From positions 153,139 to 217,138 of the forward strand of contig NZ_HG005140.1 in assembly GCF_000455265.1 (NCBI RefSeq): DNA of 64,000 nt, in the 5' to 3' direction. The first letter of the stretch is position 1. The number at the start of each line of letters is the position of its first letter. Origin of the DNA: Paenibacillus antibioticophila (lineage in GTDB: Bacteria > Bacillota > Bacilli > Paenibacillales > Paenibacillaceae). Shown here piece after piece: positions 8,599 through 15,728 of the stretch. A model generated the notes under the pieces. That model worked only from the letters and a program-made list of their open reading frames with translations. It was not told the DNA's origin and made no database searches. Both the position numbers and the translations under genes were made by a program.

Positions 8599-10473
8599 TT
8601 GAAGAAAATTGTCGTTCTTGGCGGAGGCTACGGCGGTGTCGTTACTTCCAAACACCTCGCCAAATTGTTCAAAAAGGATAAGGATGTTTCGATCCAGCTG
8701 ATCGACCGTAATCCTTACCATACGCTCCTGACGGAGCTGCATGAGGTCGCGGCTAACCGCGCTCCTGAAGATTCGGTTAAAATCGAGCTTAAAAAGATTT
8801 TTGCCGGTCAAAAGGTTGACGTTGTTCTGGACTCTATCGATAATATCGATTTTGCATCCAAAGAGCTTCGTTCCGCTAAATCAACCTACAAATATGACTA
8901 CCTGGTTATCGGTACGGGCTGTAAGCCGACTTTCTTCGGGATTCCAGGTGCAGAAGAGCACTCTTTGACGCTCTGGTCCTATGAGGATGCAGTTCGTCTC
9001 AAGGAGCAAATCCGCGACAAGTTCGGCAAAGCTGCGAAAGAAACCGATCCGGTTAAACGCTCGAAGATGCTTTCCTTCGTTGTAGTAGGTGCCGGCTTTA
9101 CGGGTGTCGAGCTGGTTGGCGAGATGGCTGAGTTCCGGAATGAGCTCTGCAAGGAATTCTATATCGATCCTAGCGAGGTACGCCTTGTTGTGGCCGATAT
9201 GGCTCCGAAAATCCTGCCGATTCTGCCCGACAAGTTGATTGAGAAGGCCGCTAAGCGCCTGAACAAGATGAATGTCGAAATCGTTACTAGCGCAAAAATC
9301 ACCGGTGTTACGCCGTCTGGCGTCGTACTCGGCGACAAGTCGCTGGAAGCTGACACCGTTGTATGGACAGCCGGTGTTGAAGGCTCCGATCTCGTTGGCA
9401 AGCTGGATGTTAAACAAGAAGGCCGTAAACGGATCGTAACGAACGACAAGCTCCAAAGCGTAGACCATGACGATGTATACATCGTTGGCGATAACATCTT
9501 CTTTATTCCTGAAGGCGAGACTCGTCCGGTTCCGCAAATGGTTGAAAATGCCGAGCAGGCTGGCCCGCTTATTGCGCACAATATCTATGCTGACGTTCAT
9601 AACAAGCCTAAGAAGCCCTACAAGCCAGGCTTCCACGGCACCATGGTATGTATCGGCAGCCGTTATGGTGTAGCGAATGTCGGTCTTCCGAATAAAATGT
9701 TCATGCTGACCGGATTCATGGCTATGTTCTCCAAGCATTTGATCAATATGTATTACCTGTTCACCGTAGCAGGCTTCCATAAGGTATGGACATACATGAT
9801 GCATGAATTCTTCCATGTGAACAACCGCAGAAGCTTTGTCGGCGGACACTTTGCCAAGCGTTCTCCGAACTTCTGGCTGCTGCCGCTGCGCATCTTCGTC
9901 GGTTACAAATGGCTGGAAGAAGGGATCGATAAGCTTCCTAAGATCTTGAAGGATCCTTCGAATATCTTCCTGATTCCTCCTTCACCGCACGCCGACGTTG
10001 TTACTGCAGCGAGTCAGGCGGCTGAGGAAGTTAAGACGACGGTTGACGCTTCTTCCGCAGCATCGGCTGTAGAGAGCGCTTCGACTTCCGTAACGGCTCT
10101 GCCGGTTCCGGGATTCATAAAGAGTATTGTGAACTGGTTCATGGACATCTTCTTCTATACTTCAGATGGCGGTTATACCGCTTTGGCGACTGTATTCCAA
10201 TTCTTCATGGTATTCATGGAAATCGCAGTCGGTGTGATGATCATTGTAGGTCTGTTCACTGCTGTATCGTCTGCAATAACAGTCGCACTCGGCGTCATGA
10301 TCTGGTCCTCCAGCATGGCTTCGACAGAAATGCTTTGGTACATGACTGCAGGTGTCGCGTTGATCGGCGGATCCGGCAGTGCGTTTGGACTTGACTACTA
10401 TGTTCTTCCTTGGCTCAAAAAGCAATGGAAGAAGATCCCCCTCGTTCGAAGATGGTACTTGTACACAGACTGA
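8599..10473 (+). CDS. ndh2: Type II NADH dehydrogenase with C-terminal membrane domain (EET Ndh2)
   Basis: A 624-residue flavoprotein, much longer than the ~400-residue housekeeping Ndh. Residues 1-390 are a two-dinucleotide-fold oxidoreductase: FAD motif GGGYGG near residue 8, NAD motif VVVGAGFTGVE near 162, second FAD motif DVYIVGDN near 293 and PQMVENAEQAG. The C-terminal extension has an Ala/Ser-rich linker and about three to four membrane segments (505-600). This fused layout is that of the EET-dedicated Ndh2 of Listeria, which reduces demethylmenaquinone with NADH. The likely start is TTG 8599, 6 nt after AAGGTG; GTG 8590 lies inside that ribosome site. It follows pplA by about 60 bp. 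Confidence 0.92.
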   Translation: MKKIVVLGGGYGGVVTSKHLAKLFKKDKDVSIQLIDRNPYHTLLTELHEVAANRAPEDSVKIELKKIFAGQKVDVVLDSIDNIDFASKELRSAKSTYKYDYLVIGTGCKPTFFGIPGAEEHSLTLWSYEDAVRLKEQIRDKFGKAAKETDPVKRSKMLSFVVVGAGFTGVELVGEMAEFRNELCKEFYIDPSEVRLVVADMAPKILPILPDKLIEKAAKRLNKMNVEIVTSAKITGVTPSGVVLGDKSLEADTVVWTAGVEGSDLVGKLDVKQEGRKRIVTNDKLQSVDHDDVYIVGDNIFFIPEGETRPVPQMVENAEQAGPLIAHNIYADVHNKPKKPYKPGFHGTMVCIGSRYGVANVGLPNKMFMLTGFMAMFSKHLINMYYLFTVAGFHKVWTYMMHEFFHVNNRRSFVGGHFAKRSPNFWLLPLRIFVGYKWLEEGIDKLPKILKDPSNIFLIPPSPHADVVTAASQAAEEVKTTVDASSAASAVESASTSVTALPVPGFIKSIVNWFMDIFFYTSDGGYTALATVFQFFMVFMEIAVGVMIIVGLFTAVSSAITVALGVMIWSSSMASTEMLWYMTAGVALIGGSGSAFGLDYYVLPWLKKQWKKIPLVRRWYLYTD

Positions 10474-10518
10474 CGCAGTATCTTCGCCAAGCATAGAGTA
10501 TCTTATTTCATAATTTCA

Positions 10519-10557
10519 TTAGAGTAATGCACGCTCGTGTGCATTACTCTAATTTTT
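10519..10557 (+). terminator. Terminator after ndh2
   Basis: A perfect 14-bp stem (10519-10532 with 10539-10552), 6-nt loop and five T. It would end or attenuate transcription between ndh2 and the following small gene. Confidence 0.85.
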
Positions 10558-10610
10558 ACTACTTTTCATCTTTACTTGCCCGGCAATACGCCTCAAGGAG
10601 TGTGCCATCA

Positions 10611-11066
10611 TTGAATAAATATGAGCTGATCCAGGACGCATTTCAAACGTTGCAGAGAGAAATTTCGCCCGATACGGGAATTCAACTGGATATGCCTTGT
10701 GAAGAAGCGGAAGAGATGGCGAATCTGCTGTTTGAGTATGGCCTTCCCACGCTCCGTTCCACCCGGCTGTTGTCCATTTACATCGCAATCAAGCTCGCCC
10801 TGCTTCGCCATTCGGATTTCAGTAACTCCCTTCATGGAGAGAATCTGACCCGCAAGGTACTGGACGGCGACTATCTATACAGCTTCTATGTGCAGCTCTG
10901 CCTGCAATGGAACGAATATGATCTGCTGGCTCATCTGGCCCCGGTCATCAAGCAGATTCAAATCCGCAGAATCGAAGGCGCCGCTTACCATGACGTACTG
11001 CTTCAATGCTGGGAGCTGTTTTTCGAGCTGGAAAAAGAGTCTGTACGCAAAAGCCGTGCTATGTAG
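10611..11066 (+). CDS. Hypothetical protein in EET cluster
   Basis: A 151-residue soluble protein with no signal peptide, no membrane segment and no cysteine-pair motif beyond scattered cysteines (CEEAEE, QLCLQW, QCWELFF). It is predicted mostly helical and rather acidic. I do not recognise a family. The start is TTG 10611, 10 nt after AAGGAG; upstream codons lack a ribosome site. It sits between ndh2 and the polyprenyl diphosphate synthase gene, on the same strand, so a role in EET or quinone synthesis is possible but only by position. Confidence 0.75.
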   Translation: MNKYELIQDAFQTLQREISPDTGIQLDMPCEEAEEMANLLFEYGLPTLRSTRLLSIYIAIKLALLRHSDFSNSLHGENLTRKVLDGDYLYSFYVQLCLQWNEYDLLAHLAPVIKQIQIRRIEGAAYHDVLLQCWELFFELEKESVRKSRAM

Positions 11067-11071
11067 GACCT

Positions 11072-11190
11072 ATATAAGTTGAACTAAAGAAGCTACGTAG
11101 AAAAGGTAGAAGTATAGGTGCAAAAGCTTTATGCAAGAAGGCACACTACACTCTTCGCCTCCAATGTACAATCTTTAGTTCAACTTATAT
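11072..11190. repeat. 119-bp element with perfect 19-bp terminal inverted repeats
   Basis: ATATAAGTTGAACTAAAGA (11072-11090) is exactly inverted at 11172-11190. The 81-bp interior has no coding frame. It looks like a small non-autonomous element (MITE-like) or a long hairpin between the hypothetical gene and dmkB. A related stretch, ACCTATAAAGCCGAACTAAA, occurs near 13090. Confidence 0.6.
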
Positions 11191-11227
11191 GGTAGTGTAT
11201 ATTAACATTCATCGGGAGAGGATCCAA

Positions 11228-12211
11228 ATGACAAGACTGGATGAGGAACTAGGGATCTCGCTTCGCTCCGTTGATCGTGCAATCGAGAATATGGTTAAAT
11301 TCGATAAGGATATTCCCCGCTCTTCCCCGCTTGCCCAGCATATTCTTCAATTGATTCATTCCGGCGGCAAAAGAGTTCGCCCGCTCATGGTTATCGTAGG
11401 CTCCCGTTTCGGACCTTCCAAGGATGAGAAAAAGACAATGAGACTTGCGGCGGCTGCTGAATTTATCCACGCAGCTTCTCTGATTCACGATGATATTATC
11501 GATGATTCTCCGCTTCGTCGAGGCGAGCCTGCGCTGCACGTTAAGCTGGGCGTTCACGATGCACTGCATGTCGGTAATTATATGTCGGCACGGGTTGTAG
11601 AATTGATCTCCGAATACTCTGCGGAACGGGAGCGTTTTGCTTACGACCTGTCTTCCCTTGTTACCACACAGCTATGCTTGGGCGAATACCAGCAATTATC
11701 CCATTTATACGATTACGACGTTCATATTGAGGAGTATTTGGAGAAATCCCGGAACAAAACGGCACAGCTGATGGCTTCTTGTCTGAAAATAGGAGCGTTG
11801 GCCGGTGGTGCTGAAGAGAATACCGCTGATTTGCTCTACTCCTTCGGAGAGAAGCTGGGCATCGCCTTCCAGATTCGCGATGATATCCTGGACTTTACCC
11901 AATCGGCCCAGAAGCTTGGAAAGCCTGCGGGAAGCGATCTGCGCAAAGGTCAGGTGACCTTGCCCGTGCTGTTCGCGTTAGAGGTAGATGCGCTGGCTTC
12001 CCGGATACGTTCTATCGGCCCCGATACCCCATCAGAGCAAGTGGATGCCGTTGTTGCTTCTATTCAGCAATCCGATGCGCTCCGCCAAAGCGAGCTGGTG
12101 AGTGAGCAATATCTGGATGAAGCCCGGGAATTGATCCGCCAATTGGAAGCCTATCCCGCCCATCAGGACTTGAATGTTCTATTGAATTACTTTAGCGGCC
12201 GCGACAACTGA
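11228..12211 (+). CDS. dmkB: Trans-polyprenyl diphosphate synthase (DmkB/HepT-like)
   Basis: A 327-residue cytoplasmic enzyme that elongates farnesyl diphosphate with isopentenyl diphosphate to make the isoprenoid tail of a quinone. Both aspartate-rich motifs are present: first DDIIDDSPLRRGEP (near residue 84) and second FQIRDDILDF (near 218); KRVRP binds substrate. Length is typical of heptaprenyl diphosphate synthase large subunits. The ATG at 11228 follows GGGAGAGGA. In Listeria the EET locus carries such a gene (dmkB) to supply demethylmenaquinone. Family assignment is firm; chain length and the EET link are inferred from context. Confidence 0.9.
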   Translation: MTRLDEELGISLRSVDRAIENMVKFDKDIPRSSPLAQHILQLIHSGGKRVRPLMVIVGSRFGPSKDEKKTMRLAAAAEFIHAASLIHDDIIDDSPLRRGEPALHVKLGVHDALHVGNYMSARVVELISEYSAERERFAYDLSSLVTTQLCLGEYQQLSHLYDYDVHIEEYLEKSRNKTAQLMASCLKIGALAGGAEENTADLLYSFGEKLGIAFQIRDDILDFTQSAQKLGKPAGSDLRKGQVTLPVLFALEVDALASRIRSIGPDTPSEQVDAVVASIQQSDALRQSELVSEQYLDEARELIRQLEAYPAHQDLNVLLNYFSGRDN

Positions 12212-12219
12212 ATGCCAGA

Positions 12220-12262
12220 AAGGGCTATCCCCAAGACTTGATCTACGGGATAGCCCTTGTTT
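12220..12262 (+). terminator. Terminator after dmkB
   Basis: AAGGGCTATCCC (12220-12231) pairs with GGGATAGCCCTT (12247-12258), followed by a T-rich tail. It ends the plus-strand EET block. Confidence 0.8.
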
Positions 12263-12680
12263 GTGTTACGCATGGCAGCGATTTTCTTGGCTGAAGGTTC
12301 GAATGAGGATGTGGAATGAGCGGGAGAACAGCTATCAGAAAAGGACACGTTAGAGGGGGCAACGTGTGGTATGTAAGCAGGAAAGTGTGCGATAGCAGTT
12401 ATCAGGCTGAACCGCAGTTAGCACGTAGAGAAGGCAGCCGTGTGAATGGCTATGCCATAAGCTGCGCTGCAAAAAGCTTGCCGCCTGTGGCGACTATACC
12501 CGCCAAAAGTAGCGTACGCAATTCACTTTACGTCCAGTCCCAATGGCCTGGGCGCCTGGAGTTGAGCTCGCTCGCACGTTATTCTGGCCTTGGGAGTAAC
12601 TTCGTTATCCGACTACGCATTCCAGTCTTGGTCTGAACTTTACTCGTCCTGCTTGATCAGCCTCGTTACGGTCGCGCTCC

Positions 12681-12860
12681 AGTGAAATTTCTTACCTTAA
12701 ATTCTTCATTTGATGCTCGAACCCACTTTTAGTGAAAAAACTTACCTTAGATCGCCAGTAACTAGTTAAACCCAAGGAATAGCCGCCTTTAAGCGAAAGA
12801 ATTTCACTATTTCCGTATTTCCACCAATTCACCTAAATTTAGAGTAACTTTTTTCACTAC
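12681..12860. repeat. Four degenerate GTGAAA/TTTCAC motifs at ~50- and ~61-bp steps
   Basis: Motifs AGTGAAATTTCTTAC, AGTGAAAAAACTTAC, AGCGAAAGAATTTCACT and AGTAACTTTTTTCACT have centres near 12688, 12738, 12800 and 12850. The third is a good GTGAAA-N3-TTTCAC palindrome. Spacings of about 50, 61 and 50 bp differ by roughly one helical turn. Confidence 0.4.
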
Positions 12861-13130
12861 ATGAGTGTGATCCGTTTATGTATGGGGTCTGCCGATCGTC
12901 ACCATGCTGTGAAGCACCGTACGTTGGGAGCTTTGCGCAGTGTGAGTTATGCATGATGTTACTGTTTGTAATGCATCAGGCATCAAGATGCTATGCTGAA
13001 TGAACGAGCCTGTAGGCTAGGCAAGTGATTCTGGTGCATTCTGCCATGCCTCCGACGTACGGAGGGGGAGTTACTATAGTGCATTCGGCACCTATAAAGC
13101 CGAACTAAAACCCGCGTAATAAGGGTATAA

Positions 13131-13247
13131 GTGTGAAGTGTGCTGAAGAAACGGAGTGTTCGCCTTTGCGAGTGGATTCCTACCATTTCAGATTTTACTC
13201 AATCAAAGGAATCCGCGAACAACAGCGATCGTAAGCATACTTCACAC
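13131..13247. repeat. 117-bp imperfect inverted repeat
   Basis: GTGTGAAGTGTGCT (13131-13144) matches the inverse of AGCATACTTCACAC (13234-13247) with one mismatch; inside, GTTCGC (13158) pairs with GCGAAC (13215) and GGATTCCT (13174) with AGGAATCC (13207). It would fold into one long hairpin and lies just upstream of the convergent end of dmkA. Confidence 0.5.
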
Positions 13248-13396
13248 GTTGCCCTCCGGCACGCGGCAAAATCATTGGTTGGTTTTATATTGGCTGTTGC
13301 TGCGCTATTGCACGAAACTACGACGAAGGGAACGTTGGCATTAACGCTGAGACAGCTCTATATTTACTGCACCAGCCACTCATCCGGGCAAACAAC

Positions 13397-14272
13397 CTAC
13401 TTCAGCAGGAAAAAGTCTGCCATGGTGAAGAACAGGATGACCATGCTGATCACCTGGTTCAGATTGTATGAAGCGACCTTCATCACTCTGCGATTGGAGG
13501 GCTTGATGATTTTATGCTCGGTCATCAGGAGCAGGATGGCTAGGATCAGGCCTGCGATATATAGCCAACCGAGCCCGCGAATCGGAATCAGGACGATCAG
13601 CAGAAGCACCATAATCGAGTGTAATCCCGCAGCGATTCTCAGCCCGTTTTTCAGACCGAAGATGCTGGGAATGGACCATAATTTATGCTCGCGGTCAAAT
13701 TCGATATCTTGGGATCCATAGATAATATCAAAGCCGGCAATCCACAGCATAACAATGGTTCCCAGGATGAACGGCGTGAAGGCAAATTTACCTGTGACCG
13801 CAAACCAGGCGCCGATCGGAGCCGAAGCAATGGTGAATCCGAGATACAGATGGCTCATGTAGGTGAAACGCTTTGTATACGAATAGGATGAGATCAGAAA
13901 AATAGCTACCGGCGATAGAATTAAGCAGAGCGGATTCAACATCCCGGCGGCAAAAATGAAAATAGCATAATTAATCAAAACAAACAGGAGCACTTCCTTC
14001 TCTCCCAGCAGCATCCGCGGCAAATGCCGGTGCGCTGTACGGGGATTCTGGGCATCGAAGGTCCGGTCCACAACCCGGTTGAATGCATTAGCCCCATTGC
14101 GGGCGCCGATCAATGCGATCAGTCCCCACAGCATAATCCGCCAGGACGGGAACCCGCCTGCCGCCCAGATCATCGAGATGATAGCGAACGGCAGCGAGAA
14201 TAACGTATGCGAGAACATCACCAGTTCTCCGTAAAGCTTAATGCGGTGACCGATTTTACGCGCGATTTCCAT
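13397..14272 (-). CDS. dmkA: UbiA-family prenyltransferase (DmkA-like)
   Basis: A 291-residue integral membrane protein of eight to nine helices that attaches a polyprenyl chain to an aromatic ring. Both aspartate motifs of the family are present: NAFNRVVDRTFDAQNPRTAHR-type (NxxxDxxxD) near residue 68 and DIIYGSQDIEFDREHK near 185. By sequence it is closer to 4-hydroxybenzoate/UbiA-like octaprenyltransferases than to MenA, as expected for the second, EET-specific DmkA. The start ATG 14272 follows AGGAGGGA and overlaps the aminotransferase gene by 17 bp, so the two are translationally linked. It is the last gene of the minus-strand EET block. Confidence 0.9.
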   Translation of the reverse strand: MEIARKIGHRIKLYGELVMFSHTLFSLPFAIISMIWAAGGFPSWRIMLWGLIALIGARNGANAFNRVVDRTFDAQNPRTAHRHLPRMLLGEKEVLLFVLINYAIFIFAAGMLNPLCLILSPVAIFLISSYSYTKRFTYMSHLYLGFTIASAPIGAWFAVTGKFAFTPFILGTIVMLWIAGFDIIYGSQDIEFDREHKLWSIPSIFGLKNGLRIAAGLHSIMVLLLIVLIPIRGLGWLYIAGLILAILLLMTEHKIIKPSNRRVMKVASYNLNQVISMVILFFTMADFFLLK

Positions 14273-15596
14273 CGCCTGCTCCCTCCTGTGTCCAGGATGC
14301 AGCTGCACGGTCGGCCTCTTCGAATACCTGACCAAGCGCAGCGAGCATCTCTGCGATATTCTGCTCTGTTATGACGAGCGGCGGCTGGAAGGCCAGTACA
14401 TTCCGGCCGACGCCGTTCTTGCCGATGATGAACCCGCGATCCTTCATCGCCTCCAGCACATCATCGACAAGGCGGGCGCCAAGCTCTGGGGCGCCCGCAC
14501 TCAGCTCGGCGCCGAGCATCAGACCGGCGCCGCGCACCTCGGACAGCACGCGCGGATAGCGTGCTGCCAGGTCCTCTAGGCCGGCGCGGAGCTGGCCGCC
14601 CAGGCGCTCGGCGCGTTCCGGCAGGCGGTGCGCTTCGATGTAATCGAGCACCGCGAGCGCCGTGACGGACGAGACCGGATTGCCGCCAAAGGTGGAGGCC
14701 GAAGGCCGGTTGAAGCTGGCGGCAATCGCGTCCGTCGAAGCGAACGCAGCGACCGGAACCCCACTGCCGAGCGCTTTCGCCATGGAGATAATATCGGGCG
14801 TCACGCCCCAGCGATCCATGGCGAACATGCGGCCTGTGCGGCCAAAGCCGGTCTGAATCTCGTCGGAGATGAGCAGTACGCCGTACTGCTCCAGAAGCGC
14901 CTTCACTTCAGGGAAGTACCAATCCGGAGGCACGATGATGCCTGCGTTGCCCTGGATCGGCTCTGCGATCATCGCTGCAATCTCGCCGCCCCTCTCCTCA
15001 AGCACTGTCTTCAGCGCGTCGATGGAGCGTCTTGCTGCATCATCAGCGCTCATTCCCTGTGCATACGGCCGCGGAATAAAGGTAACATCCTCAGCACCCG
15101 GCACAGCCAGTTGCGGGTCTGTCCGCCACATTTGCAGCCCTGTAACGCTCATCGTCAAATAGGTCCGTCCATGCAGGCCTTGCTCCAATGCGATGAATCC
15201 CCGGCGTCCGGTGTGCAGGCGGGCAAGCAGCAGGGCTCCTTCATTCGCCTCGGAGCCGCTGTTAACAAAGAAGGTGCGGCGCAGGTCCCCAGGCAGCACC
15301 TCTGCCAGCCGCTCCGCCAGATCCACATTAGGCTGCGTTAAGTAAATGGTGCAGGTATGCTGCAGCGTTCTTAGCTGCTCTGCGGTTCTCTCCGCAATTT
15401 CCGGATTGCAGTGACCGCTGGCGACCACAGAAACCCCGGCAAAAAAGTCGGTATATCTCTTGCCGTCATGTCCGTACAGATATTGCATGTCTCCCCGGAC
15501 AAGCTGCGGGGGATTCCGATAGAAGTAACTGGTGCAAGGATAAAAATATTGACTGCGCTTCTCTAAGATTCCTTCAGGCCCGATGAATGGATTCAT
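14256..15596 (-). CDS. Class III pyridoxal-phosphate aminotransferase
   Basis: A 446-residue fold-type I aminotransferase of the ornithine/alanine-glyoxylate (AGXT2-like) group. Visible: the NSGSEANEGAL phosphate-binding segment, ALEQGLHGRTYLTMSVTG, the Asp of LLISDEIQTGFGRTG, and the PLP lysine in IISMAKALGSG (near residue 272). The substrate cannot be told from sequence; succinylornithine, beta-alanine or alanine-glyoxylate are possible. The 3' half is GC-richer than its neighbours (14440-14700). It overlaps dmkA by 17 bp, an arrangement not part of the Listeria EET locus as I know it, so a role in making or modifying a quinone precursor is only a guess. Confidence 0.88.
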   Translation of the reverse strand: MNPFIGPEGILEKRSQYFYPCTSYFYRNPPQLVRGDMQYLYGHDGKRYTDFFAGVSVVASGHCNPEIAERTAEQLRTLQHTCTIYLTQPNVDLAERLAEVLPGDLRRTFFVNSGSEANEGALLLARLHTGRRGFIALEQGLHGRTYLTMSVTGLQMWRTDPQLAVPGAEDVTFIPRPYAQGMSADDAARRSIDALKTVLEERGGEIAAMIAEPIQGNAGIIVPPDWYFPEVKALLEQYGVLLISDEIQTGFGRTGRMFAMDRWGVTPDIISMAKALGSGVPVAAFASTDAIAASFNRPSASTFGGNPVSSVTALAVLDYIEAHRLPERAERLGGQLRAGLEDLAARYPRVLSEVRGAGLMLGAELSAGAPELGARLVDDVLEAMKDRGFIIGKNGVGRNVLAFQPPLVITEQNIAEMLAALGQVFEEADRAAASWTQEGAGDGNRA

Positions 15597-15644
15597 GCTT
15601 CATTCGCCTCTCTTCCCTATTTGCTGCTCTCTATTCACTTCACT

Positions 15645-15723
15645 ATGAACATAGCCAGTTATGAACATAGCCATGGCATTGTACGGCACTAGGTCTATCC
15701 ACTTGTACGGCACCAGGTCTATC
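15645..15723. repeat. Two short tandem duplications
   Basis: ATGAACATAGCCA is repeated at 15645 and 15661 (16-bp step), and TTGTACGGCACTAGGTCTAT at 15679 recurs at 15703 with one change (24-bp step). They fill the gap between the U32 and aminotransferase genes. Confidence 0.7.
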
Positions 15724-15728
15724 TATGC

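Larger units (their letters stand above)
12263..13396. other. 1.13-kb non-coding, repeat-rich gap inside the EET locus
   Basis: No convincing gene. Short frames such as the one near 12316-12636 lack family features. It contains small hairpins (ACACGTT/AACGTGT near 12345; CCTCC-GGAGG near 13050), a loose array of GTGAAA palindromes and a 117-nt imperfect hairpin, both listed separately. It splits the two convergent halves of the EET locus. Confidence 0.6.

Noticed and set aside
8881-9849. 322-codon open frame opposite ndh2
   Set aside because: Antisense to conserved dinucleotide-binding motifs; frame kept open by codon usage.
12316-12636. 106-codon frame in the EET gap
   Set aside because: No ribosome site, atypical composition, lies among repeats.
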